The notes beneath the pieces are model-generated. The model did no database searches. It saw only the letters and a list, made by a program, of their open reading frames with translations, and was not told where the DNA came from. Both the position numbers and the translations under genes were made by a program. DNA of 64,000 nt from Kribbella pittospori (GTDB lineage Bacteria > Actinomycetota > Actinomycetes > Propionibacteriales > Kribbellaceae), in NCBI RefSeq assembly GCF_004331465.1, contig NZ_SJKB01000003.1, forward strand, positions 124,001-188,000, read 5' to 3'. This document shows, one piece after another, positions 28,689 to 37,263 of the stretch. Position 1 is the first letter of the stretch, and each line of letters begins with the position of its first letter.

Positions 28689-28724
28689 GGCACAGTTCGA
28701 GGGGAGATCCCCTCGAACTGTGCC
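28689..28724 (+). terminator. perfect 16-bp hairpin between the lipoprotein genes
   Basis: GGCACAGTTCGAGGGG (28689-28704), loop agat, and its exact complement at 28709-28724, followed by pyrimidine-rich TTCTCCCTCC. Probably terminates paralogue A. A second hairpin, ACCCACC (28750-28756) with GGTGGGT (28780-28786), precedes paralogue B and again contains CCCCTCGAA. Confidence 0.8.
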
Positions 28725-28840
28725 TTCTCCCTCCGTATACGAGCAGAGAACCCACCATGGGTAGGGACATCCCCTCGAAGGTGGGTGGCGGAAAGTATTC
28801 GTTTCTGATCATTTGGTCACCGCCGGTAGCCTCGGCAGGC

Positions 28841-29215
28841 ATGAAGCGCACCCTCGCCCTGGCCGCCACCGTCATCGCCGGTACCGCCACGCTGACCGCC
28901 TGCACCGAGGAGCAGGCCTACTGCGTCGATCTCGCCGGGTACGCCGCCAACGCGGTGAACGTCGACCCGCAGAAGCCGGCCGACTACGTGAAGATCCTCG
29001 AGGACGCCAAGAAACTGCGCGATTCTGCCCCCGCGGACGTGAAGGACGACTGGGGCGTCGTGGTCGGCTTCGCCGAGAAGGCCCAGAAAGCGGGCTCGGA
29101 CCGGGTCGAACTGGCCCGCCTGAGCAAGGAGACCGGCACCGTGATGACGGCGTACAAGGCGATCAGCACGCACGCCAAGGACTCCTGCAAGGTCGACGTT
29201 CCCGCCCTGAACTGA
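28841..29215 (+). CDS. small lipoprotein, paralogue B
   Basis: 124 residues from ATG 28841. Signal peptide with lipobox LTAC, mature part sharing the plan of paralogue A: YCVDLAGYAANAVNVD, LEDAKKLRDSAPADVKDDWGVVVGFAEKAQKAGSD and a DSCKV ending. The two proteins align along their whole length, so they are tandem duplicates that have diverged, each with its own signal. An upstream in-frame start at 28757 would bury the signal peptide and is rejected. Surface-exposed, function unknown. Confidence 0.82.
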   Translation: MKRTLALAATVIAGTATLTACTEEQAYCVDLAGYAANAVNVDPQKPADYVKILEDAKKLRDSAPADVKDDWGVVVGFAEKAQKAGSDRVELARLSKETGTVMTAYKAISTHAKDSCKVDVPALN

Positions 29216-29279
29216 CCGTGTGATCGATCCAACCCGCCGCCCGGCCGGTGACTCGGCCGTCAGAGGGCTCTGTTGAGCG

Positions 29280-29307
29280 TTGGAGGCGCCCGAAGCCGTG
29301 TTAGGTT
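29280..29307 (+). promoter_or_regulatory. possible mihF promoter
   Basis: TTGGAG (29280-29285) and TAGGTT (29302-29307) are 16 nt apart and lie about 35 nt before the mihF GTG. Reasonable but weak match to a vegetative promoter. Confidence 0.35.
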
Positions 29308-29342
29308 CCCTTGCGAAGCCACACAACGGGACAGGTGAAACG

Positions 29343-29657
29343 GTGCCACTTCCTTCTTTGACCCCGGAGCAGCGAGCGGCGGCTCTGGACAAGGCCGCGG
29401 CGGCGCGGCGTGAACGAGCCGAGATCAAGAACCGGATCCGGCATTCGGGAGCGTCTCCGACGGAGGTGCTCCACGAGGGGCAGACGAACGACGTGATCGG
29501 CAAGATGCGGGTGAGCGCGCTGCTGCAGTGCATCCCCGGCGTGGGCAAGGTCCGCGCCCAGCAGATCATGCAGCGGGCGGGGATCTCGGAGACGCGGCGG
29601 GTGCGCGGCCTCGGCTCGAACCAGATCGCCGCGCTCGAGCGCGAATTCGCCGAGTGA
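29343..29657 (+). CDS. mihF: integration host factor, actinobacterial type (mIHF)
   Basis: 104 residues. Nucleoid-associated DNA-bending protein. The N-terminal basic helix ([27 protein letters not shown]) and the helix-two-turn-helix core ([48 protein letters not shown]) are characteristic; IPGVGKVRA is the DNA-backbone-binding turn. GTG 29343 is chosen as family members start [14 protein letters not shown]. mihF immediately before gmk and rpoZ is a conserved actinobacterial order. Confidence 0.95.
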   Translation: MPLPSLTPEQRAAALDKAAAARRERAEIKNRIRHSGASPTEVLHEGQTNDVIGKMRVSALLQCIPGVGKVRAQQIMQRAGISETRRVRGLGSNQIAALEREFAE

Positions 29658-29701
29658 GCCGAACCGAAGTTCTCCCCGGCTCGTTGGACACTGGTGTGAC
29701 G

Positions 29702-30343
29702 ATGACCACGCACCCGAGGAACCAGACAGACAGCCCGGCGGGCTCCGGCCGGACCGGCAAGTCGACGAGCGGGGGAGCCGTGCTGACTGTGCTCGCCGGG
29801 CCGACGGCGGTCGGGAAGGGCACGGTCGCTGCCGACGTCCGCGAGCGTTACCCGGACATCTGGATCTCCGTGTCGGCCACGACCCGCAAGCCCCGGCCGA
29901 ACGAGGTGCACGGCGTGCACTACCTGTTCGTGTCCGACGCCGAGTTCGACCGGATGATCGCCGACGGTGAGTTGCTGGAGTGGGCGGTGGTGCACAAGGC
30001 AGCCCGCTACGGCACCCCGAAGCAGCCGGTGCTCGACAAGCTGGCCGAGGGCCGGCCGGCGCTGCTCGAGATCGACCTGCAGGGTGCCCGCCAGGTCCGC
30101 GAGTCGATGCCGGAGGCGCAGTTCGTCTTCCTGGCGCCGCCGAGCTGGGACGAGTTGGTCCGGCGCCTGGTCTTCCGCGGGACCGAGACTCCGGAGGAGC
30201 GGGAGCGCCGGCTCGAGACCGCAACGGTCGAGCTGGCCGCCGAGAAGGAGTTCGACGCGACGATCGTGAACGCGTCGGTTCGGGAAGCCGCTGATCAGTT
30301 GGTAAAGTTGATTCGATCACCCTCCATCTCTGGAAAGAGCTGA
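29702..30343 (+). CDS. gmk: guanylate kinase
   Basis: 213 residues. GMP to GDP with ATP. P-loop [11 protein letters not shown] near residue 35 (TA in place of the commoner SG), GMP-binding [40 protein letters not shown], and [16 protein letters not shown] in the lid. The first 25 residues are a polar non-conserved extension. ATG 29702 and GTG 29696 are equally possible starts; neither has a good ribosome binding site. rpoZ follows 2 nt after the stop. Confidence 0.95.
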   Translation: MTTHPRNQTDSPAGSGRTGKSTSGGAVLTVLAGPTAVGKGTVAADVRERYPDIWISVSATTRKPRPNEVHGVHYLFVSDAEFDRMIADGELLEWAVVHKAARYGTPKQPVLDKLAEGRPALLEIDLQGARQVRESMPEAQFVFLAPPSWDELVRRLVFRGTETPEERERRLETATVELAAEKEFDATIVNASVREAADQLVKLIRSPSISGKS

Positions 30344-30345
30344 CC

Positions 30346-30648
30346 TTGTCTGGCAACCAGCCCGTCGCCATCGGCATCACGTCCCCGCCGATCGACGACC
30401 TGCTCACCCGCACCGACTCCAAGTACAAGCTGGTGCTGTACTCGGCCAAGCGGGCGCGGCAGATCAACGCCTACTACTCGCAGCTCGGCGAAGGCCTGCT
30501 CGAGTACGTCGGGCCGCTGGTCGAGACCCACGTGCAGGAGAAGCCGCTCTCGATCGCGATGCGCGAGATCAACGAGGGCGTGCTGACCTGCACCGACATC
30601 GACCCCGAGGCCGAGGCGGAAGCCGCCGCCGCGGAGAAGTCCGAGTAG
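30346..30648 (+). CDS. rpoZ: RNA polymerase omega subunit
   Basis: 100 residues, starting with TTG. The small subunit clamps the beta-prime subunit during RNA polymerase assembly. Visible: [34 protein letters not shown] and [15 protein letters not shown], the conserved omega core, followed by an acidic tail ([15 protein letters not shown]). Two bases separate it from gmk, with GGAAAGAGC as ribosome binding site within the end of gmk. Confidence 0.97.
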   Translation: MSGNQPVAIGITSPPIDDLLTRTDSKYKLVLYSAKRARQINAYYSQLGEGLLEYVGPLVETHVQEKPLSIAMREINEGVLTCTDIDPEAEAEAAAAEKSE

Positions 30649-30658
30649 TTCTCCCGCG

Positions 30659-31912
30659 ATGGCGACCGGGTCCGCCGGCACGGGCCGGCCGAACGTGGTG
30701 CTCGGGGTCGGCGGTGGTATCGCGGCGTACAAGGTCTGTGACCTGCTGCGACGGCTGACCGAATCCGGGCACAGTGTGCGGGTGGTTCCGACCGCGGGTG
30801 CGCTGGAGTTCGTCGGCGCGGCGACCTGGGCCGCGCTGTCCGGTCAGCCGGTGACGGCCGATCCGTTCGACAACGTGCATGAGGTCCCGCACGTCCGAAT
30901 CGGCAAGGCTGCCGAGCTCGTCGTGGTCGCCCCGGCGACGGCCAACCTGATCGCCAAGGCCGCGCACGGCCTGGCCGACGATCTGCTCACCAACACGCTG
31001 CTGACCGCACGCTGCCCGATCCTGTTCGCGGCCGCGATGCACACCGAGATGTGGGAGCACCCGGCCACGCAGGCGAACGTCGCGACTCTGCGGTCCCGCG
31101 GCATCACCGTGCTCGACCCGGCCGTCGGCCGGCTCACGGGCACGGACACCGGCCGCGGCCGGTTGCCCGAGCCGTCGGAGATCTTCGCGATCAGCCAGTT
31201 GATGCTCGCTGACGAGGCTTCCCGCGCGGCCGGTCATGAGGTTGCCGACCTCACCGGCAAGCACGTGCTGGTCAGTGCCGGCGGGACGCGTGAGCACCTC
31301 GACCCGGTCCGCTACCTCGGCAACTCCTCGTCCGGCAAGCAGGGCTACGCGCTGGCCCGGATCGCCGCCGCACGCGGCGCGAAGGTCACGCTGGTCGCGG
31401 CCAACTCCGAGCTGCCCGATCCGGCCGGAGTCCAGCTCGTCCCAGTGACGAGCACGCGCGATCTGTACGACGAGATCACGAGCCGTGCTGCCGATGCGGA
31501 CGCGATCGTGATGGCGGCGGCCCCGGCCGACTTCCGCCCGGCCGACGTCGCGGAGCACAAGATCAAGAAGACCGCGGACGGCTCGGTCCCCGCGGTCAAC
31601 CTGGTGCAGAACCCGGACATCCTGCAGACCATCTCGCACGACCGCGGCCGGGCCGATCAGGTGATCGTCGGCTTCGCCGCCGAGACCGGCGACGCGGAGC
31701 ACTCGGTGCTCGAGCTCGGTCGCGCCAAGCTCGAGCGCAAGGGCTGCGACCTGCTGGTCGTGAACGACGTCTCCGGCGGCAAGGTCTTCGGCAGCGACAC
31801 CAACGAAGCCGTCATCCTCGACCGCGCCGGCGTCGCGCTCCCGGTCCCGTCCGGCAGCAAAGACGCCCTGGCGGGTGTGATCTGGAACTTGGTCGCGGCT
31901 CACTGGAAGTGA
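30659..31912 (+). CDS. coaBC: bifunctional phosphopantothenoylcysteine decarboxylase / phosphopantothenate-cysteine ligase
   Basis: 417 residues. Two coenzyme A steps in one protein. CoaC half: VVLGVGGGIAAYKVCDLLRRL, VAPATANLIAKAAHGLADDL, AAMHTEMWEHPA (FMN enzyme). CoaB half from about residue 200: VLVSAGGTREHLDPVRYLGNSSSGKQG, AAAPADFRPADVAEHKIKK, VGFAAETGD and VVNDVSG. The last 12 codons (VIWNLVAAHWK and stop) are the template for two further downstream copies described separately. Ends the mihF-gmk-rpoZ-coaBC run. Confidence 0.97.
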   Translation: MATGSAGTGRPNVVLGVGGGIAAYKVCDLLRRLTESGHSVRVVPTAGALEFVGAATWAALSGQPVTADPFDNVHEVPHVRIGKAAELVVVAPATANLIAKAAHGLADDLLTNTLLTARCPILFAAAMHTEMWEHPATQANVATLRSRGITVLDPAVGRLTGTDTGRGRLPEPSEIFAISQLMLADEASRAAGHEVADLTGKHVLVSAGGTREHLDPVRYLGNSSSGKQGYALARIAAARGAKVTLVAANSELPDPAGVQLVPVTSTRDLYDEITSRAADADAIVMAAAPADFRPADVAEHKIKKTADGSVPAVNLVQNPDILQTISHDRGRADQVIVGFAAETGDAEHSVLELGRAKLERKGCDLLVVNDVSGGKVFGSDTNEAVILDRAGVALPVPSGSKDALAGVIWNLVAAHWK

Positions 31913-32020
31913 AGAAACGGGGATGACCTGGAACCTGGTCGCCGCTCGCCGGAAGTGAAGAAAACGAGGAGTAGTGAAACGAGCGTGACCTGGAACCTGG
32001 TCGCCGCTCGCTGGAAGTAG
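31877..32020. repeat. three copies of the coaBC C-terminal coding end, each with a stop codon
   Basis: Copy 1 is the coaBC end itself (31877-31912, VIWNLVAAHWK-stop). Copy 2 (31923-31958) reads MTWNLVAARRK-stop and copy 3 (31985-32020) reads VTWNLVAARWK-stop. Copies begin with GTG, ATG and GTG respectively and end with TGA, TGA and TAG. Short GAAGAAACG-like stretches follow copies 1 and 2. Confidence 0.9.
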
Positions 32021-32028
32021 AGGCTGAC

Positions 32029-32535
32029 GTGCCGGTGCGGGTGGAAGTGGCGACCGAGGCTGATGTGCCGGTCATTCTGGGGTTGGCCGGCGAAGTCGAG
32101 CACTGGTTCGGGCCGATGGTCGGTCATCCAGGGTTCCAGCGTGCACTGGACGATCACATCGCCGGGCAACGGGCTTTCGTGGCGTTCGGACCGGGCGGGG
32201 AGCCGGCCGGGGCGGTCCTGTTCGGTGGAGCGCCGCCGCGCTTTGCCGTGCACTGGCTGGTCGTTGCCGATCATGTCCGTGGTCAAGGCGCCGGACGCAC
32301 CCTGATGAGCGCCGTGATCGAGCGGCTGACCGACGGCGCCGGCCTCGCCGAGGGCGAAGTGGTGGAGGTCGTCACGTTCGGCCCCGACCATCCCGGCGCG
32401 GTCGACAGCGGTGCGCGGGTGTTCTACGAGCGGCTCGGCTTCGTGCCGGCCGAGCCCGCACCGGACGGACCGGAGGGCGGCTCGCGCCAGGTCTTCCGCC
32501 TGAACGCCCGACCTCTGAACGGCGGTCGTGGCTAA
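32029..32535 (+). CDS. GNAT family N-acetyltransferase
   Basis: 168 residues. Acetyl-CoA-binding motif VVADHVRGQGAGRTLMSAVIERL (Q/RxxGxG/A core) near residues 80-102, and the C-terminal ARVFYERLGFVPAE segment typical for GNAT enzymes. The start GTG 32029 lies 8 nt after the third coaBC end repeat. Substrate unknown. It interrupts the usual coaBC-metK neighbourhood together with the following gene. Confidence 0.85.
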   Translation: MPVRVEVATEADVPVILGLAGEVEHWFGPMVGHPGFQRALDDHIAGQRAFVAFGPGGEPAGAVLFGGAPPRFAVHWLVVADHVRGQGAGRTLMSAVIERLTDGAGLAEGEVVEVVTFGPDHPGAVDSGARVFYERLGFVPAEPAPDGPEGGSRQVFRLNARPLNGGRG

Positions 32536-32577
32536 AAGGGGTCAGAAGTTGTCCGCTTCTGCCGCTACGGTCGGGGC

Positions 32578-33687
32578 ATGGAGATCAGTTGGCAGGGCGT
32601 CGTTGCTCGGCGGATGAAGCGACACCACTTGAGCGACCCCGGTGCCACTCCGGTCGACGTTGTGCGGGCGATGTGTGGGGCGCATGCTCAGGTTCTGTCG
32701 GCGGGGGAGATGTCGGTGGCTCTCCGGCTCGCGGATGCGACCCGGGAGACGGTGCAGCAGGCCGACGAGCTCGTGAAGACGTTCGGGCCGCGTGGGACTG
32801 TGCATCTCCTGCCGCTCGACGATCTTCCGATGTGGACGGGAGCGCTGTCTGCTCTGCCGACCGGGCTCGCGCCGCCGTTCATGCGGATGACTCCGGAGCA
32901 GACCGCCGAGGTCATCGTGGCCGTCGGTGAAGCGCTCGCTCACGACGACCTGACCGTCGACGAACTCTCCGACGAGGTCGTACGGCGTACTGGGTCCTGG
33001 GCGGGCGACCTGGTGATGCCTGCGTTCCAGGGCTACTGGCCACGGTGGCGGCAGGCGATCTCGGTCGCGGCCAACGCCGGCGTCCTCTGCTACGGGCCTA
33101 ACCGCGGCCGCAAGACGACGTACACGAACCCGCATCGCTTCCAGCCCTTCGATCCGATGAACGGCGACGCAGCGCTCACCGAGCTGCTCCACCGCTACCT
33201 GCACTCCTACGGACCGGCGACGCCGCAGCAGTTCGCCCGCTGGCTCAACACCACGCCGACCTTCGTCAAGCCGTACTTCGCCGGCCTCCCGCAGGTAGAG
33301 CTCGACGGCCAACCCGCCTGGCACGCACCCGGTGACGGCGACTTCGACGACGAACCGCCGCGAGGCGTCAGGCTGCTGCCGTACTTCGATGCGTACGGCG
33401 TCGGCAGCTACCCGAGAGAGCTGTTGTTCCCGGGCAAGGCCTTCACCCGGGCGCTCGCCCGCGGCCAGGCCGGCAACTACCCGCTCGTGCTGATCGACGG
33501 CATCGTCGCGGGCGTCTGGCACCACAAGAAGGCCGGTCGGACGCTGCACGTGACCGTCGAGGTGCTCACCTCCCTCAACCGGACACGGCGCCGGCAGCTG
33601 GAGGCCGAGGTGGACCGGTCGGCTGCGATCCTGGCCTGCACACCGTCGCTCACCGTGGGCGACGTAGCGGTCGGTCCGCACGCCTGA
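32578..33687 (+). CDS. winged helix DNA-binding domain protein (AlkZ/YcaQ-related)
   Basis: 369 residues. Matches the winged-helix family that includes DNA glycosylases AlkZ and YcaQ: SWQGVVARRMKRHHL at the N-terminus, AQVLSAGEMSVALRL, TFGPRGTVHLLPLDDLP and the late GVWHHKKAGRTLHVTVEVL. In characterised relatives, these proteins excise alkylated bases or unhook interstrand crosslinks, often to resist a DNA-damaging natural product. The QxQ/QxD catalytic motif of AlkZ is not evident, so glycosylase activity is uncertain. ATG 32578 fits the family start. Confidence 0.8.
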   Translation: MEISWQGVVARRMKRHHLSDPGATPVDVVRAMCGAHAQVLSAGEMSVALRLADATRETVQQADELVKTFGPRGTVHLLPLDDLPMWTGALSALPTGLAPPFMRMTPEQTAEVIVAVGEALAHDDLTVDELSDEVVRRTGSWAGDLVMPAFQGYWPRWRQAISVAANAGVLCYGPNRGRKTTYTNPHRFQPFDPMNGDAALTELLHRYLHSYGPATPQQFARWLNTTPTFVKPYFAGLPQVELDGQPAWHAPGDGDFDDEPPRGVRLLPYFDAYGVGSYPRELLFPGKAFTRALARGQAGNYPLVLIDGIVAGVWHHKKAGRTLHVTVEVLTSLNRTRRRQLEAEVDRSAAILACTPSLTVGDVAVGPHA

Positions 33688-33699
33688 AACCCGACCCTT

Positions 33700-33873
33700 T
33701 GTCCACGATGCGGCGCCGAGTCCCGTATGGTGGATGAATTCGGAGGGTCACCGGGACGCGGGCGGAAACTGCTGGCATACTTCCCAAGATGCATCGCCAA
33801 CCGCCGGTGCATGGGGGGATCGCACGGCTGCCGCAGACAGCCGCGTGGCACAAGAGGAATCCGAGGGAGAACT
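33700..33873 (+). other. structured metK leader
   Basis: The 186 nt before metK contain two good hairpins: ATGCATCG (33789-33796) with CGGTGCAT (33805-33812), and CGGCTG (33825-33830) with CAGCCG (33838-33843). A -10-like TATGGT lies at 33726-33731, so most of the region could be transcribed. It does not match the SAM riboswitch consensuses I know. Confidence 0.4.
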
Positions 33874-35067
33874 GTGGCGAGGCGCCTTTTCACGTCCGAG
33901 TCCGTGACCGAAGGTCATCCGGACAAGATCGCTGACCAGATCAGCGACTCCATTCTCGATGCCCTGCTGGCCGAGGACCCGCGCAGCCGGGTCGCGGTGG
34001 AGACCTTGATCACCACCGGGTTGGTCGTCGTCGCGGGTGAGGTCACCACGACGGCGTACGTCGACATTCCGGGGATCGTGCGGGCACGCATCCTCGAGAT
34101 CGGCTACGACTCGTCGCTGAAGGGCTTCGACGGTGCGTCCTGTGGGGTGCAGGTCGCCATCGGCAGCCAGTCGCCGGACATCGCCCAGGGCGTGGACACG
34201 GCGTATGAGAAGCGTTCGGACGCGTCGAGCGACGAACTGGACCTGCAGGGGGCAGGCGACCAGGGCCTGATGTTCGGCTACGCGTCGAACGAGACGCCCG
34301 AGTTGATGCCGCTGCCGATCACCATCGCGCACCGGCTGTCCGAGCGGCTGTCCGAGGCCCGCAAGGATGGCACGCTGGCGTACCTGCGGCCGGACGGCAA
34401 GACCCAGGTCACGGTCGAGTACGACGGTGACAGGGCGGTCCGGATCGACACCGTGGTGGTGTCCAGCCAGCACGCGGCCGACATCAGCCTGGACACGATG
34501 CTGACGCCGGACATCAAGAAGCACGTGGTCGACCCGGTGCTCGAGCAGTTCGACATCGACTCGGCCGGCTACAAGCTGCTGGTGAACCCGACCGGCCGGT
34601 TCGAGGTCGGTGGCCCGATGGGTGACGCGGGCCTGACCGGCCGCAAGATCATCATCGACACCTACGGCGGGATGGCGCGGCACGGTGGTGGCGCGTTCTC
34701 CGGCAAGGACCCGTCGAAGGTGGACCGCTCCGCGGCGTACGCGATGCGCTGGGTGGCGAAGAACATCGTCGCCGCCGGGCTGGCCGACCGGGTCGAGTGC
34801 CAGGTCGCGTACGCGATCGGCAAGGCCGCGCCGGTCGGTTTCTACGTCGACACCTTCGGCACCGAGAGTGTGCCGGTGGACAAGATTGCCGACGCGGTCC
34901 GCGAGGTCTTCGACCTCCGTCCGGCCGCGATCATCCGCGACCTGGACCTGCTCCGGCCGATCTACGCCCAGACCGCCCGCAACGGCCACTTCGGCCGCAC
35001 CGGCGAGGACTTCACCTGGGAGCGCACCGACCGCGTCGAAGCGCTGAAGGCCGCGATCAACAAGTAG
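33874..35067 (+). CDS. metK: S-adenosylmethionine synthetase
   Basis: 397 residues. Makes SAM from methionine and ATP. Visible: [54 protein letters not shown] (the GAGDQG ATP motif), and [19 protein letters not shown] (phosphate-binding P-loop). GTG 33874 has GAGGGAGA 4-5 nt upstream and matches the family start [10 protein letters not shown]; the frame is open 49 codons further up but that part lies in the structured leader. Precedes priA, as in other actinobacteria. Confidence 0.98.
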   Translation: MARRLFTSESVTEGHPDKIADQISDSILDALLAEDPRSRVAVETLITTGLVVVAGEVTTTAYVDIPGIVRARILEIGYDSSLKGFDGASCGVQVAIGSQSPDIAQGVDTAYEKRSDASSDELDLQGAGDQGLMFGYASNETPELMPLPITIAHRLSERLSEARKDGTLAYLRPDGKTQVTVEYDGDRAVRIDTVVVSSQHAADISLDTMLTPDIKKHVVDPVLEQFDIDSAGYKLLVNPTGRFEVGGPMGDAGLTGRKIIIDTYGGMARHGGGAFSGKDPSKVDRSAAYAMRWVAKNIVAAGLADRVECQVAYAIGKAAPVGFYVDTFGTESVPVDKIADAVREVFDLRPAAIIRDLDLLRPIYAQTARNGHFGRTGEDFTWERTDRVEALKAAINK

Positions 35068-35068
35068 G

Positions 35069-35147
35069 GCGTGTCTCCCAATCCCACGCCTACTGCGCGG
35101 CACTCGGCGAGCACCTGCTCGCTACGGCGTGGGATTGAGAGACACCC
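35069..35147. repeat. 79-bp inverted-repeat element between metK and priA
   Basis: GTGTCTCCCAATCCCACGC (35071-35089) and GCGTGGGATTGAGAGACAC (35127-35145) are complementary at 18 of 19 positions. The 37-nt interior has its own hairpin, GCGAGC-acct-GCTCGC (35107-35122). It starts right after the metK stop. It may be a terminator or a small MITE/REP-like element. Confidence 0.8.
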
Positions 35148-35212
35148 CCAGATTGTCCACAGGGACGGCAGTGCTTACGCGCACTGTCGTCCCACCGGAC
35201 TAGAGTTTCCCG

Positions 35213-37246
35213 GTGACATCGAACGGGGACTCGCCGGAGCAGCTGACACTGCTGCGGGACACCGTTCGCAAGTCCCGCACCAAGGAGCCGGCCGGGATCA
35301 CCGAGACGTTGCCGGTGGCCCGGATCGCGGTCGATGTCTCGCTGCCGCATCTCGACCGGCCGTTCGACTATCTCGTGCCCGAGGATCTCGCCGAGGCGGC
35401 GCAGCCCGGTGCCCGGGTGAAGGTGCGTTTCGCCGGCAAGGACCTGGACGGGTTCGTGCTGGAGCGGCTCGAGTCGTCCGACCACGAGGGCAAGCTGGTC
35501 CGGATCCGCAAGGTCGTGTCGCCCGAGCAGGTGCTGACGCCGGAGATCGCCGACCTCTGCCGCGCGGTCGCCGATCGGTACGCCGGAGTGTTCGCGGACG
35601 TGACCCGGTTGGCGGTGCCGCCCCGGCACGCGAAGGTCGAGGGCGAGCCGCTGCGGTGCAACCAGCCCGCGCCACCACCGGTGTCCACCTCGCGCTCCGA
35701 ATGGTCGCCGTACCCGGCCGGCTTCCTGGACGCGATCGCGCGATCGGAGTCTCCGCGTGCGATCTGGACCGCCATACCTGGGGCTGATTGGCCGCTCGCG
35801 TTCGCCCAGGCCGCGGCTGTGTGCGCGGCGTCGGGGCGGGGTGCGTTGCTGCTGGCGCCGGATGCGCGCGATCTCGAGCGATTGGCGGCGGCGTGTACGG
35901 CGGTGCTCGGGGAGGCCGGATTCGTCACGCTGTCGGCGGATCTCGGGCCGACGGCTCGCTACCGCGCTTTCCTCGCGGCGTTGCGGGGGTGTGCGCGGGT
36001 GGTGATCGGGACGCGGGCGGCGGCGTTCGCGCCGGTGGCGGACCTGGGGCTGGTTGCGTTGTGGGATGACGGTGATGACTCGTACGCCGAGCCGCGCGCG
36101 CCGTACCCGCATGCGCGCGAGGTGTTGCTGCTGCGGGCGTTCCGGCAGAAGTGTGCGGCGTTGGTCGGTGGGTTCGCGCGGTCGGTGGACTCGGCGGCGT
36201 TGATCGAGTCAGGGTTCGCGCATGAGCTGATCGCGGACCGGAGTGTGATCCGGGCGGCGGCTCCTGCGGTTCACATCGCGGGGGAGTCGGACACGGATCT
36301 GGCGCGCGACCCGGCGGCTCGGGCGGCGCGGCTGCCGCATCGGGCCTTCGAGATCGCGCGGGAGGGGCTGCGGTCCGGGCCGGTGCTGGTGCAGGTTCCG
36401 CGGGCTGGGTATCTGCCGAGCCTGGTGTGTCAGACGTGCCGGGCGCCCTCACGGTGTTCGACGTGTGGCGGGACGTTGCGTCGTACCGGAGGATCTGGGC
36501 CGGCGAGTTGCAGCATCTGCGGACGGCCGGCGGCGGATCACCGTTGCCCGGAGTGTGGTGACACCCGGATGCGCGCCGCCGTTGTCGGAGCCCGTCGTAC
36601 GGCGGAGGAGTTGGGCCGAGCCTTTCCTGGATTGGTGGTGCGTACGTCGGGCGGCGACAACGTGCTGGACGTCGTGCCGGACAAACCCGCGCTCATCGTC
36701 AGTACGCCGGGCGCCGAGCCGGTCGCGGAGGGAGGCTACAGCGCGGCATTGCTGCTCGACACGTGGCTCATGCTCGCCCGTCCGGATCTGCGTGCGCCTG
36801 AGGAAGCGGTACGGCGATGGTTCAACGCGGCGGCGCTGGTCCGTCCGGCCCGTGACGGTGGGACGGTCATCCTGGTCGGCGAACCGTCGGCGCTTCCCCT
36901 CCAGACCGTCGTTCGCTGGAGTCCCGAAGGCTTCGCCGCACGCGAGATCGAGGAACGCCGGGCCGCGCGCCTGGCGCCCGCCGCCAAGCTCGCCGAACTC
37001 ACCGGCCCAGCCGACGCGGTCGCCGACCTCATCACCCGGCTGCGCCCGCTGCTCCCCGCGGCCGCCGGCCTCGAGGTGCTGGGCCCAGTCGACGTCGACG
37101 ACGAGACTGTCCGAGCCGTCGTCCGCACACCCCGCGCGGCCGGCACTGCCCTCGCGCGTTCGCTCAAGGAAGCCCAGTCCGCCCGCATGACGAAGAAGAA
37201 CCCCGGCTCGGTCCGGATCCAGGTCGACCCACCCAGCTTCGGCTGA
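35213..37246 (+). CDS. priA: PriA-like primosomal protein, helicase motifs lost
   Basis: 677 residues. Replication-restart factor family. The N-terminal 3'-DNA-binding domain (VARIAVDVSLPHLDRPFDYLVPEDL) and the zinc-binding cysteines (CQTCRAPSRCSTCGG and CSICGRPAADHRCPECG) are intact, but the Walker A site (GxTGSGKT in enterobacteria) reads WTAIPGADWPLAF and the DEEH box reads WDDGDDSYAEPRAPY. Thus ATPase/helicase activity is almost certainly absent, a known feature of actinobacterial PriA. It is likely a structural loader. GTG 35213 is the start. Together with metK it precedes def-fmt in the usual actinobacterial order, here separated by accessory genes. Confidence 0.92.
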   Translation: MTSNGDSPEQLTLLRDTVRKSRTKEPAGITETLPVARIAVDVSLPHLDRPFDYLVPEDLAEAAQPGARVKVRFAGKDLDGFVLERLESSDHEGKLVRIRKVVSPEQVLTPEIADLCRAVADRYAGVFADVTRLAVPPRHAKVEGEPLRCNQPAPPPVSTSRSEWSPYPAGFLDAIARSESPRAIWTAIPGADWPLAFAQAAAVCAASGRGALLLAPDARDLERLAAACTAVLGEAGFVTLSADLGPTARYRAFLAALRGCARVVIGTRAAAFAPVADLGLVALWDDGDDSYAEPRAPYPHAREVLLLRAFRQKCAALVGGFARSVDSAALIESGFAHELIADRSVIRAAAPAVHIAGESDTDLARDPAARAARLPHRAFEIAREGLRSGPVLVQVPRAGYLPSLVCQTCRAPSRCSTCGGTLRRTGGSGPASCSICGRPAADHRCPECGDTRMRAAVVGARRTAEELGRAFPGLVVRTSGGDNVLDVVPDKPALIVSTPGAEPVAEGGYSAALLLDTWLMLARPDLRAPEEAVRRWFNAAALVRPARDGGTVILVGEPSALPLQTVVRWSPEGFAAREIEERRAARLAPAAKLAELTGPADAVADLITRLRPLLPAAAGLEVLGPVDVDDETVRAVVRTPRAAGTALARSLKEAQSARMTKKNPGSVRIQVDPPSFG

Positions 37247-37263
37247 CGTGTGGCCGGACCTGT

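Noticed and set aside
33700..33873. Known SAM riboswitch before metK
   Set aside because: The conserved cores I know for SAM-I, SAM-II and SAM-IV are not present; kept only as a structured-leader observation.
33727..33873. 49-residue N-terminal extension of MetK
   Set aside because: The family starts at [10 protein letters not shown], where a good ribosome binding site lies; the upstream peptide is cysteine- and arginine-rich and falls in the hairpin leader.
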